From the IMG/VR virus record IMGVR_UViG_3300027759_000194, positions 1-38,629 of that record: 38,629 nucleotides of DNA. The stretch is one strand, 5' to 3'. The notes under the pieces were generated by a model. It was given only the letters and a program-made list of their open reading frames with translations. It made no database searches and was not told where the DNA came from. The translations under genes were made by a program, and so were the position numbers. The stretch comes from a virus. The first letter of the stretch is position 1; every line of letters starts with the position of its first letter. Positions 30,384 to 38,629 of this stretch are shown here, piece by piece.

Positions 30384-30800
30384 ATGGCAAAACATAAGTA
30401 TATAGAAACACCTGAGAAACTATACGAACTATTCCAAGAGTATAAGACAAGCATAAAGCCAAGAGAGATACAGAAAGCAACTGCAACAGGAGTAAAGTCT
30501 GAGTTTCATACACCACCGTTTACAATGGAAGGATTTGAGAACTTTTGCTTTATAAATTATAGCACAATAAATCATTACTTTGATAATCCTGAAGGAGCAT
30601 ATGACGCATATCGTACTATCTGTTCACATATAAAGAAAGTCATTCGTCAAGACCAAATCGAAGGAGGTATGGTTGGGCAATTCAATCCAAGTATTACACA
30701 ACGATTAAATTCATTAACTGAAAAAACGGATGTGACATCTCAAGGTGAAAAGATAAACGAAATCAAAGTCACTATTATAAGTGGAAATCAAAGCAACTAA
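30384..30800 (+). CDS. Terminase small subunit (probable), second copy
   Basis: 138 residues, homologous to 667-1083. The N-terminal 10, the block KPREIQKATATGVKSEFHTP, and the last 45 residues are nearly unchanged. Residues 55-85 differ strongly (FCFINYSTINHYFDNPEGAY instead of YCEDNICFVHQYFVNQNEAY). The variable part could reflect different packaging-site preference (inference). Confidence 0.8.
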   Translation: MAKHKYIETPEKLYELFQEYKTSIKPREIQKATATGVKSEFHTPPFTMEGFENFCFINYSTINHYFDNPEGAYDAYRTICSHIKKVIRQDQIEGGMVGQFNPSITQRLNSLTEKTDVTSQGEKINEIKVTIISGNQSN

Positions 30801-31932
30801 AATCTTTGAGCAGAATTATACTGCCTTATCTGATTCATCTACACGATTCATAATCAATCAAGGTGGCTCACGTTCAAGTAAGACCTATTCACTTTGTCAG
30901 GTTATAATCGTCTACTGCCTTCAGAATCCAAACAAGGTAGTATCAATAGTTAGGAAGACGTTCCCTGCTTTAAGAGCAACTGTGATGCGTGACTTCTTTG
31001 AGATAATGAAAGACTTAGAAATCTATGAGGTGACGAGCCATAATAAGAGTGAGAATATATATCGGTTTGGCAATGGCTCTATCGTTGAATTCTTCTCAGT
31101 AGATGACGAGCAGAAGATAAGAGGTCGTAAACGTGATATAGGTTGGTGTAATGAAGCCAATGAACTTTGGTTTGAAGACTTCCAACAGTTGAATATGAGA
31201 ACTGAGAATACAATGATATTCGACTATAATCCTTCCGATAGTTCAAGTTGGTTATACGAACTGCCTGAAGAAGAAAGCATACTAATAAAATCTACATATA
31301 AAGATAATCCATTCCTACCTGATTCAATCAAGCGACAGATAGAAGACCTTAAACGAACAGACGAAGCATTGTATCAAATCTATGCATTAGGTGAGAAGAC
31401 AACAAGCAAAACAAACATATATAGTAATTGGCAATTTGTCAAAGAAAGACCTGCTAGGTTTGAATCATTTTGCTATGGACTTGACTTTGGGTACAATCAC
31501 CCAACTGCATTGATGAAGGTGTGGTGGAATGAAAAAGACATCTTTGTTGAATCAGTAATCTATGAATCATATCTAACGACTACGATGCTGATAGAGAGAA
31601 TGAATGAGATAGGAGTGGATAAGAATGCTGATATACTTGGTGACCATTCAAGACCCGAAATAATAGCAGAGATACAGATAGCAGGGTACAATATAAACAA
31701 CGCAACGAAAGGAGTGAAGAAAGGAATTGACAATGTGAAGACATTCGGTGTGATATGCCTTGACAATCCAAATCTTAAAAGAGAATACGAAAACTACAAA
31801 TGGAAGAAGGTAGGTGATAGTATTACAGATGAGCCTATCAAATTGTTTGACGATGCGATGGATGCAATCCAGTATGCAGGTCGATTCATAAAAGATAATT
31901 ACTACACAGATGATTCATACTTTAGTTTCTAA
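30781..31932 (+). CDS. Terminase large subunit, second copy
   Basis: 383 residues with the same Walker A (28-35), catalytic Glu125 and nuclease acidic residues (Asp235, Asp288, Asp357/358/361) as the gene at 1064. Only about four residues differ (Ala20Ser, Ala97Gly, Tyr248Trp, Leu to Ile near 325), while the DNA has many silent changes, so the copies have diverged under strong constraint. Confidence 0.97.
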   Translation: MEIKATKIFEQNYTALSDSSTRFIINQGGSRSSKTYSLCQVIIVYCLQNPNKVVSIVRKTFPALRATVMRDFFEIMKDLEIYEVTSHNKSENIYRFGNGSIVEFFSVDDEQKIRGRKRDIGWCNEANELWFEDFQQLNMRTENTMIFDYNPSDSSSWLYELPEEESILIKSTYKDNPFLPDSIKRQIEDLKRTDEALYQIYALGEKTTSKTNIYSNWQFVKERPARFESFCYGLDFGYNHPTALMKVWWNEKDIFVESVIYESYLTTTMLIERMNEIGVDKNADILGDHSRPEIIAEIQIAGYNINNATKGVKKGIDNVKTFGVICLDNPNLKREYENYKWKKVGDSITDEPIKLFDDAMDAIQYAGRFIKDNYYTDDSYFSF

Positions 31933-31951
31933 AACACGAATGAAATAAACA

Positions 31952-31959
31952 CCATTATA
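31952..31959 (+). promoter_or_regulatory. CCATTATA start-site motif, second copy
   Basis: CCATTATA, then AGAT, then ATG 31964. The octamer and spacing are unchanged from the first copy although bases just upstream differ. Confidence 0.55.
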
Positions 31960-31963
31960 AGAT

Positions 31964-33385
31964 ATGGCAATAACATCAATAGCAGCACCACAAGATTTTA
32001 CACCTGCGTATAATCCGATTAAGTTTATAGTAGATGGCACGAACAAGAATCTACTAGGTTACAAGTATATCTTTGACATCTATCCACAAGGTGGAGCAAC
32101 GAAGATAGCAGAGTATAGAGTGTTTCCTGAGTTCGGTACTGGATACGGTAGAATAGATATATCTAAATTACTTCAAACGAAAGTAAGTTATGATAGTGAG
32201 TTATACGGAACTGTTACCTATCCTGCTATCAATTCATTTTACAAATACGATGTGAAGATAGGCGAGGAGTATATTACTTCAATTACATATACTTCTTCAT
32301 TGTCTAATAACTCAGGTAACGTAAGAATAACTGCTACACATTCGTATGTAGTAGGTGACCAAGTTAGAATAAATCAAGCAGATGGTGGAGCAGCTAATCC
32401 AAACTTAGAAGGACTGTTTACCGTTTTGTCAATAGTTGGTACTACTTCTTTTACTGTAAACTCTCTTTGGTCTCAAGTAACAAATGCTGCGATAGATGGA
32501 ACGGTAAGCTACTCAGATAACAGAAAGACTATTACACCAAATATATTACTTGAAGAAAGAAAGATAGTGTTTAATGGTGCGAGGTCATTTTTAGAGTTTA
32601 TAAATTACGACCAAAGTGTCTATATCTTGAATAATGCTAGAGATTATCTTTTAACTGATATGCCACTAGAAGGATTCTATTCTACTTTATATCAAGACTT
32701 AATAATCAACTTTGGTAATGCCAATTCGATTACAGGCTTTGCTTATTTTGAGAATGACGGTGGTAACTTATTCAGTAAAGTAGTAGATGCAAATTCTTAT
32801 ATTGCAGGTGTACCAGTAGGAACAAATAACTTTGGTACTTTGACTTTGGTAAGTGGTGTAGGTAATCTTATAGAGACTAATACACAATACTATGACTTTT
32901 GGTATGCTAATAGTTTAGGCAATCAATGTTCAAGAAAATATCGTGTTAACATTGACTATCGATGCTTAATAGAAGATTACTCTTTATTGTTCTTAGATAG
33001 AATGGGAAGTTATGGAAGTTTTGCTTTTCAGTTGAGAGCATACGAAAAAGGCAATGTGCAGAAACAAGGATTCAATAGAGATATTCAAGGAAGTGTAGTG
33101 AGTCAAGAATGGGTGTATGCACCTGAAGCATTCGGACAAAACATCTATTCATCAAATGTTACTAAAACTTTAGACTTGAATACTAATTGGATGACAGAAG
33201 AGATGTCGATATACTTTGAGCAGTTGATTACTTCGCCATTAGTTTACATAAAATTGCCTAATAATATTTATGCAGCAGTTACAATAAATGAGAATTCGTT
33301 TGAAGTAAACAATCAAAGAAACAAGAAACTATTTAAGAAGTCAATAACAGTTACATACGCAAATCAAAATACTGTCAATGTATAA
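31964..33385 (+). CDS. Late structural protein, second copy, 473 aa
   Basis: Same length as 2247-3668. Scattered single differences; the concentrated change is at about residues 373-392 (RDIQGSVVSQEWVYAPEAFG here). From nucleotide 33197 to the end the two copies appear identical. Confidence 0.75.
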   Translation: MAITSIAAPQDFTPAYNPIKFIVDGTNKNLLGYKYIFDIYPQGGATKIAEYRVFPEFGTGYGRIDISKLLQTKVSYDSELYGTVTYPAINSFYKYDVKIGEEYITSITYTSSLSNNSGNVRITATHSYVVGDQVRINQADGGAANPNLEGLFTVLSIVGTTSFTVNSLWSQVTNAAIDGTVSYSDNRKTITPNILLEERKIVFNGARSFLEFINYDQSVYILNNARDYLLTDMPLEGFYSTLYQDLIINFGNANSITGFAYFENDGGNLFSKVVDANSYIAGVPVGTNNFGTLTLVSGVGNLIETNTQYYDFWYANSLGNQCSRKYRVNIDYRCLIEDYSLLFLDRMGSYGSFAFQLRAYEKGNVQKQGFNRDIQGSVVSQEWVYAPEAFGQNIYSSNVTKTLDLNTNWMTEEMSIYFEQLITSPLVYIKLPNNIYAAVTINENSFEVNNQRNKKLFKKSITVTYANQNTVNV

Positions 33386-36300
33386 CGTAAGAATACAACT
33401 AGCAACTGGATATTTAGATGTCAAAGAAGATACTGCTTTTCCTTTAAACTTTGGAGTAGCAGATATTCGTGATGTAAGCAAAAGAGCAGGAGCATTCTCT
33501 AAGACTATCACACTTGTAGGCAACAAGAATAACCACGACTTGCTTAACCACTACTACGATGTCAATATTGTAGCAGGAACATTCGACATCAATGCTTTGA
33601 CTAAATGTACTGTAGTTCAAAATGGCATTCCGATTCTTGCAGATGCGTTTGTTCAGTTGTTGTCAGTTAATAAGATTCAAAAGGATACTTCATTTGAACA
33701 AGACATTGAATATTCTGTATTGATTAAAGACCAAGCAAGTACATTCTTTACTGACATAGATACTAAAGAGTTAAGAGACATTGACTATTCGGATTTGAAT
33801 CACGCAATAAATTCAGCTAACATTTACTCTTCATTTACTCACGATGTAACTGACGGTTATAAATATGGCTTGACGTGGATGACTGGCAACTTGTATAATC
33901 TTTCTGATTTTAGACCTGCCATTTATGCAAAGGTTTATTTCGATAGAATCTTTCAGAATGCAGGATATAATTATGATTGGTCTTCTTTGGCTGCGTGTGG
34001 ATTTGACAAGCTACTTATTCCTTACAACGGTGATTTAGTTACGATTGATTATTCTAACTATACAGTTGAAGCAACTCACGCAGCAGATATTGTGAGTATA
34101 GTTCAAACACCATATACTGCAGGTTTCACAGAGCCTTTAACTGGATTTGTTGAAATAGTAGATACTCAAGCTTTATTCAATCCTGCTACTGGAGTATACA
34201 CTTGTGCTTTTCCGTTGTCAGGAGCAGAATGTGTTAATGTAGGAATTGACATAGTAGGAGATGTTCAACTTGTGAATGCTACTGCAGGAGATTTGCGTTT
34301 ATTAAATACTTTCTTTTCATATACATCACTGCCAAAACAAAGATACTATTTAGAAATAAGAGTATTCAGAAGTGCAGTCGCTGCTTATCCAATAAGTACT
34401 TATTCTATACCATATGACATTATGACTGATGGTATAAATTCTGCACCATTTGCACCAGGTACAACAACGATAATAAGTTTAAACAATAGCTATATTATTC
34501 CAGTCAGCAATGTATTAGCAGGGGAGCAATTAACGTTTGAGATAGGATTAAGAATTGAAAACTCTAACACTTCTTTACATTGGGTGGATAATGCAGTAGT
34601 AGATGCTATAATGACTCCTCAACTTAACTACACATCTTTAAAATTAAGTGCTAATATCTCATCTAATACTTTGTCGGTAGGTACACTTTTGAATATGAAT
34701 CAGTTTGTGCCTGATAAAATTAAGCAGAAAGATTTTGTCAAGTCAATATTTCAGATGTTTAATCTATATGTTGAGATAGATACGAATAACGCAAATACAC
34801 TTATACTAAAAACTAGAGATGACTTTTATGATAGTGGAGTTGAGAAAGATTGGACTTACAAACTAGCAAAAGACAAAGAGCAGATTCTAAACTTCTTGCC
34901 AGAACTAGCATCAAAGAAACTTATCTTAACATACAAGCAAGATAAAGATACACCTAACGTAACTTACTACGATACTACACGAGAAATATACGGTCAAGTG
35001 GAATATGTCTTTGACAACGAGTATGTGAAAGGAATAGATACAAAAGAATTAATCTTCTCACCTTCACCTATTGGTCAAACAATATTCGGTGCTTATGTTC
35101 CAATTGTTGCAGGTAGTTCGCCTAAGACTAATCTTCGTATATTATACGATGGTGGTATGAAATCGTGCAGTCAATATACAATTATAGATTCAGGCTCTGC
35201 AGGCTTGTACGGAATCTTAGAATATCCTTTGATGCATCACTATGACGATGCGTTGAATCCTACGTTAGACATAAACTTTGCTTTGTGCGATTTTATGTTC
35301 TACGATGACTACACACCAACCGATAACAATCTTTATAATTCATATTGGAGACGTACAATAAGCCAAATCAATACTGGCAAGATGTTGATTGCTTACTTCA
35401 ATTTGAAAGAAGATGACATTCAGAAGTTAAAGCTAAACGACAAGATTAGAATAGATAATTCTTGGTGGTCAATTAACAAAATTATAGACTACGATGCTAA
35501 TAATAAGCAACTGACAAAAGTTGAATTATTATCTACAGATAGTGAGATAGATTTCGCACCATTTATAACGAAGAAACCAATTAAACCACACGGTGGATTT
35601 AGTGCAGTTTATACAGGAGTAAATCAAACAATAACAGATAATAGCAATACTGTAGGAATAGGTGCAGATGCTTATATTAAAGGCAAGAATAACATAATAA
35701 TGCCGAACGTTAAATGTATAATTGAAGGAGATGGATTTGTTGTAAGTGAAGATGGAATATATAGAGGAAACGATAACATAAATACTATAAATGACAATTA
35801 CGCAAATGCTGATTTAACATTTGACGACAATCGTAACCATTCGACAAATGGATTTGATTTAATAGAGTCAACAGATGGTGGTAATCTTCTACAATCATAT
35901 AGAAAAATGACACCTTCAAATTCAGAATATGGATTTGAAGGATATAAAACAAAATATGATAGTACAAAAGTTCAATTTTATGCAGATAACAATCTAATAT
36001 CTGAACTTGTTAAAACTGGATTTATTCACAAGTCATCTGTGACATATCCACAAGCAGTTAAGACTGCTAATTATTCATTTGTTGACTCTGATTATTTAGT
36101 TAATTGTACTGCAAATTCATTCAATGTAACGTTACCAACTGCAGTAGGTAGACAAGGTAAGACGTATGTAGTTAAGAATAGTGGAACTGGTACTATTTCA
36201 TTCTTAGCAAGTGGTGGTCAATTGATAGATGGTGCTGCAAGTTGGTCTTTATCTCAATATGATTATTTTGTTGTACAATCAACGGGTTCAAATTGGGTTA

Positions 36301-38147
36301 TTATATCTTCTAATACACTTGGAGCAATAACACCTAGTGGATACTACGGGGCATTTCAGGATAATACTATACAAACTGCTGCTGCAATTAATACGCCTTA
36401 TGCAATGAGATTTGGTATTACTGATTTAAGTAACACGATAACAATTGTAAGTGATGGAAGTTATTTGACAAGAATAACAATTGCTAATACTGGCGTTTAT
36501 AATATTCAATTTTCAGCACAATTTGATAGAACAAATAGTGGCACTGATACTGTAGATATTTGGTTAAGAAAAAATGGAGTAGATGTTCCTGGAAGTGGTG
36601 GTAAAATAGTTTTAACAGGAGGAGTAATAGCATCTGCAATAATAGCAGCTTGGAACTATGTATTAGATGTAGTTGCAGGAGATTATTATCAAATAATGTG
36701 GAGCACACCAGATACTCACGTTAGACTACTTTATGAAGCTGCGCAGACTACTCCATTTACCCATCCATTAATACCATCCACTATATTAACTGTAACACAA
36801 CAAGCAGGTATAATGGCAGGAACTGGAATAACTGCCTTAAATGGATTAAGTGCAGATGTTCAACTTTTATCAGTTGGAACTAGTGGAACAGATTTCAATA
36901 TTTCATCAGCAACTAGTACACATACTTTCAATCTACCAACTGCGAGTGCAACAAATAGGGGTGCATTAAGTTCAGCCAATTGGAGCACGTTTAACGGTAA
37001 GCAGAATGCAATAACGTTAACAACAACTGGAACTGGTGCTGCAACATTTGTATCAGATGTTTTAAATATACCTACTCCATCAAGTGGTGGTGGTCTGACT
37101 ATTGGAACAACTGCTATTACTTCAGGAACAGTTGGAAGGATATTGTTTGAAGGTACTGGTAATTTACTACAAGAAGATTCTAATCTATTTTGGGACAATA
37201 CAAATAAACGTTTAGGAATCGGAGCAACCCCGGCAACAACTGTAAGACTTGACGTAAGAGCGCAAGGTGCTTTGTCTACTGATATTGCATTTAGAGTTAG
37301 GAATAGTGCTGATACGGCTAATATTTTAACTGTAAATGGAGATGGAACACAGAATTGGTTTGAACCTGCAAATAATACTTTAAGCTCGATAAAGTCAGGC
37401 ACTTACAATCTTATTCAATGGGGTAATAACAATTTTGGTAATGTAGCCGTTGGATATAGTAGTACTAATATGATTACACCTACTTTATCTTACTGTACAT
37501 TATTAGGTACATTTACTTCTGTTTTAGCATCAGGTGGAACTAGAGTGGGGAATGCAGGAGGAATAGGAGTAGGAGGAGATTATGGAATTGCTATTGGATA
37601 TGGAACAAATGTAAAAGGCAATAGTACTATACATATTGGTAGAAGAACGGGAGCAAGTTCAATGAGTGGATTAAATTCTATTCACTTAGGAAAAACTCCA
37701 TCAGGCAATGACATTGCACCTTCAAATGTATTTATGACACATTTTGACTCGGAAAACGCTTCAACACTTGCAAGGGGAAATGGTTCATTTGGTTTACTTG
37801 GTAAAACTGCATATATTTTAGGAGATGGTATTGGAACTTATGGAGTAGATAAGTTTATGGGTAATGGAGGCAATACGCTAGTTATAACAAATCATACATT
37901 AGTTCCTTCTACAAATATAGTAGATACTTTTCAAATGTATTCAAATGACATTATAGCAGGAAATGCAGCACCACACTTCAGAACTGAAAACGGAGGAATA
38001 ATTAAACTTTATCAAGAAACAACGGCAGTAGCAGCATCAACATTTGTTGTAGGAATAGGAACGGCAGTAACAGATGCAAGTACTTTTGATGGTTATACAT
38101 TAAAGCAGATAGTAAAGGCATTAAGAAATCAAGGATTATTAACATAA
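33378..38147 (+). CDS. Giant tail/fibre protein with YadA-like tip, 1589 aa
   Basis: Identical to the first copy over about the first 1100 residues, with a few differences to residue 1239, then a different 350-residue tip. The tip starts with the fibre motif LFWDNTNKRLGIG and LDVRAQGALSTDIAFRVRNS, includes a YadA-head-like AIGYGTNVKGNSTIHIG segment, and ends with the conserved trimer-end sequence YTLKQIVKALRNQGLLT. Compared with the beta-helix tip of the first copy this is a different receptor-binding head on the same shaft. Probably a trimer. Confidence 0.9.
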   Translation: MYNVRIQLATGYLDVKEDTAFPLNFGVADIRDVSKRAGAFSKTITLVGNKNNHDLLNHYYDVNIVAGTFDINALTKCTVVQNGIPILADAFVQLLSVNKIQKDTSFEQDIEYSVLIKDQASTFFTDIDTKELRDIDYSDLNHAINSANIYSSFTHDVTDGYKYGLTWMTGNLYNLSDFRPAIYAKVYFDRIFQNAGYNYDWSSLAACGFDKLLIPYNGDLVTIDYSNYTVEATHAADIVSIVQTPYTAGFTEPLTGFVEIVDTQALFNPATGVYTCAFPLSGAECVNVGIDIVGDVQLVNATAGDLRLLNTFFSYTSLPKQRYYLEIRVFRSAVAAYPISTYSIPYDIMTDGINSAPFAPGTTTIISLNNSYIIPVSNVLAGEQLTFEIGLRIENSNTSLHWVDNAVVDAIMTPQLNYTSLKLSANISSNTLSVGTLLNMNQFVPDKIKQKDFVKSIFQMFNLYVEIDTNNANTLILKTRDDFYDSGVEKDWTYKLAKDKEQILNFLPELASKKLILTYKQDKDTPNVTYYDTTREIYGQVEYVFDNEYVKGIDTKELIFSPSPIGQTIFGAYVPIVAGSSPKTNLRILYDGGMKSCSQYTIIDSGSAGLYGILEYPLMHHYDDALNPTLDINFALCDFMFYDDYTPTDNNLYNSYWRRTISQINTGKMLIAYFNLKEDDIQKLKLNDKIRIDNSWWSINKIIDYDANNKQLTKVELLSTDSEIDFAPFITKKPIKPHGGFSAVYTGVNQTITDNSNTVGIGADAYIKGKNNIIMPNVKCIIEGDGFVVSEDGIYRGNDNINTINDNYANADLTFDDNRNHSTNGFDLIESTDGGNLLQSYRKMTPSNSEYGFEGYKTKYDSTKVQFYADNNLISELVKTGFIHKSSVTYPQAVKTANYSFVDSDYLVNCTANSFNVTLPTAVGRQGKTYVVKNSGTGTISFLASGGQLIDGAASWSLSQYDYFVVQSTGSNWVIISSNTLGAITPSGYYGAFQDNTIQTAAAINTPYAMRFGITDLSNTITIVSDGSYLTRITIANTGVYNIQFSAQFDRTNSGTDTVDIWLRKNGVDVPGSGGKIVLTGGVIASAIIAAWNYVLDVVAGDYYQIMWSTPDTHVRLLYEAAQTTPFTHPLIPSTILTVTQQAGIMAGTGITALNGLSADVQLLSVGTSGTDFNISSATSTHTFNLPTASATNRGALSSANWSTFNGKQNAITLTTTGTGAATFVSDVLNIPTPSSGGGLTIGTTAITSGTVGRILFEGTGNLLQEDSNLFWDNTNKRLGIGATPATTVRLDVRAQGALSTDIAFRVRNSADTANILTVNGDGTQNWFEPANNTLSSIKSGTYNLIQWGNNNFGNVAVGYSSTNMITPTLSYCTLLGTFTSVLASGGTRVGNAGGIGVGGDYGIAIGYGTNVKGNSTIHIGRRTGASSMSGLNSIHLGKTPSGNDIAPSNVFMTHFDSENASTLARGNGSFGLLGKTAYILGDGIGTYGVDKFMGNGGNTLVITNHTLVPSTNIVDTFQMYSNDIIAGNAAPHFRTENGGIIKLYQETTAVAASTFVVGIGTAVTDASTFDGYTLKQIVKALRNQGLLT

Positions 38148-38452
38148 AAAATAAATATGGCGATTTTAATAAAAGCAAACAAAAAAAAGAGTATTACAAT
38201 TTCAGGTACTGAGTTGAATTTAGAAAGCATCTATGCACGACTAGAATTCGCTGCGAGAGCAGATGGTAAAACGTTAGAAATTGCAGTAGCTACATACGCA
38301 AGTAGAACTACTTTTGAAAGTAATCAACCTATCTTTACAGATGTTCAGCAAGGCACATTCACAGTTGAGATATTACCAACTGAGATGCAAGACTTGAAAT
38401 CGGCTAATAAATACGCTAGTTTAGCATTCGAGCAACTTGGTTATTCAACTGA
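37094..38452 (+). other. Exchangeable fibre-tip cassette, YadA-like version
   Basis: Alternative to 7377-8670. It carries the fibre tip and a 101-residue partner gene. The left edge is in Gly codons; the right edge lies next to short shared sequence (GAAAT-ATT-AAAACAC with a mismatch and an indel) that leads into the tape measure leader. Confidence 0.8.
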
Positions 38453-38462
38453 AATCATTTAA
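38157..38462 (+). CDS. Fibre-associated protein, 101 aa
   Basis: Unrelated to the 60-residue gene at the same place in the first copy. It begins MAILIKANKKKSITISGTEL and contains LEFAARADGKTLEIAVATYA and EQLGYSTEII at the C-terminus. Linked to the YadA-like tip, so probably an assembly partner or baseplate cap for it (inference). Start follows an A-rich leader nine bases after the fibre stop. Confidence 0.65.
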   Translation: MAILIKANKKKSITISGTELNLESIYARLEFAARADGKTLEIAVATYASRTTFESNQPIFTDVQQGTFTVEILPTEMQDLKSANKYASLAFEQLGYSTEII

Positions 38463-38478
38463 AACACAACTTCAATAA
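38461..38478 (+). pseudogene. 18-base relic of the 60-aa gene
   Basis: AAAACACAACTTCAATAA is identical to 8679-8696, where it encodes the last codons and stop of the gene at 8514. Here it overlaps the stop codon of the 101-residue gene and is otherwise untranslated. It suggests that this variant once carried the other partner gene, or that both variants use this block as a recombination boundary. Confidence 0.6.
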
Positions 38479-38481
38479 TCA

Positions 38482-38489
38482 CCATTATA
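38482..38489 (+). promoter_or_regulatory. CCATTATA start-site motif before the tape measure, second copy
   Basis: CCATTATA, then TAAT, then ATG 38494; the whole block is identical to 8700-8714 despite the exchange immediately upstream. Confidence 0.55.
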
Positions 38490-38493
38490 TAAT

Positions 38494-38629
38494 ATGGCAG
38501 CATCACCGATTGAGATTCCTATTAAACTAAATGGCTTAGCAGCAATTAAAGCAGAACTTCGTGAACTGAAAGGTGACCTTGCTAATGCAACAGACCCTAA
38601 GCAGATGCAGGAACTTGCTATGAGAGCAG
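38494..38629 (+). CDS. Tape measure protein, partial, cut by the window end
   Basis: The first 45 codons of the homologue of 8712-10832; the amino acid sequence visible is identical to the first copy with two silent changes. The rest lies beyond the window. Confidence 0.85.
   Translation, partial: MAASPIEIPIKLNGLAAIKAELRELKGDLANATDPKQMQELAMRA

Larger units (their letters stand above)
29267..38629. repeat. Second, diverged copy of the window's first 8.8 kb
   Basis: It repeats the gene order membrane protein, 78-residue protein, small terminase, large terminase, 473-residue protein, long fibre protein, tape measure. It differs from the first copy by one inserted gene (29728-30189), a different fibre tip with a different small gene after it, and scattered substitutions. 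The distance from position 1 to its homologue, 29266 bases, estimates the genome unit length. Confidence 0.9.

Noticed and set aside
36860-37402. A 180-codon open frame on the minus strand within the fibre gene
   Set aside because: It lies wholly inside the fibre gene, has no promoter or partner, and its amino acid makeup is the mirror of a Thr/Gly-rich coding strand.
1-38629. Direct terminal repeat of 9 kb as a natural genome end
   Set aside because: Natural terminal repeats are copied from each other and would be identical; these copies differ by genes and many substitutions.

Overview
The window is a dense, AT-rich tailed-phage genome, read once in full and then about 9.4 kb into a second, diverged copy. 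The host is very probably a Bacteroidetes (Flavobacterium-like) bacterium. Transcription starts in the early half carry the Bacteroidetes -7 box (TAnnTTTG, here nearly always TATATTTG), Shine-Dalgarno sequences are largely absent in favour of A-rich leaders, and the gene families (ERF recombinase, NinG, DUF6291-like, DUF6712-like connector, XkdF-like protease) are those of small Bacteroidetes siphoviruses. I see no integrase, reverse transcriptase, tRNA or CRISPR array. These identifications come from reading motifs, not from database searches.

Layout. 1-3.7 kb: small membrane and unknown proteins, small and large terminase, and a 473-residue structural protein. 3.7-8.7 kb: a very long tail/fibre protein with a beta-helix tip, plus a small partner gene. 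8.7-11.7 kb: tape measure and two neck/tail-completion proteins. 11.7-13.0 kb: two paralogous, probably tail-chaperone genes on the minus strand, the only minus-strand genes. 13.0-17.7 kb: prohead protease, major capsid protein, tail tube, a small structural protein, portal and connector. 17.7-19.3 kb: lysis cassette (two holin candidates, a unimolecular spanin, an endolysin). 19.4-20.5 kb: metallophosphoesterase. 20.5-20.9 kb: a non-coding control region with operator-like palindromes and direct repeats. 20.9-29.2 kb: early genes for recombination (ERF, YqaJ-like exonuclease, SSB-like, NinG), replication (DUF6291-like protein, RecA/DnaB-like ATPase, a DnaA domain IV-like protein), a homing endonuclease, many tiny overlapping genes, and a sigma-like protein just before the late genes.

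From 29,267 the sequence returns to the homologue of position 1, so the genome unit is about 29.3-29.8 kb. The two copies are not identical. They carry many mostly synonymous differences, a HAD-phosphatase gene is present only in the second, the fibre tips and the gene behind them are completely different, and between these lies a tract of about 3.5 kb with no difference I can find. The likeliest explanation is that two strains of one circularly permuted phage were joined in assembly. That gives a natural comparison of what varies (receptor-binding tip, accessory gene, part of the small terminase) and what does not.

The most interesting unexplained signals are: a motif CCATTATA placed exactly four bases before the ATG of four late structural genes; three intergenic units made of a host-type promoter, a short structured RNA and a terminator, one with a pseudoknot-like arrangement; the swappable fibre-tip cassette with a relic of the replaced gene; and the inverted pair of chaperone-like paralogues whose second member lacks an ATG.
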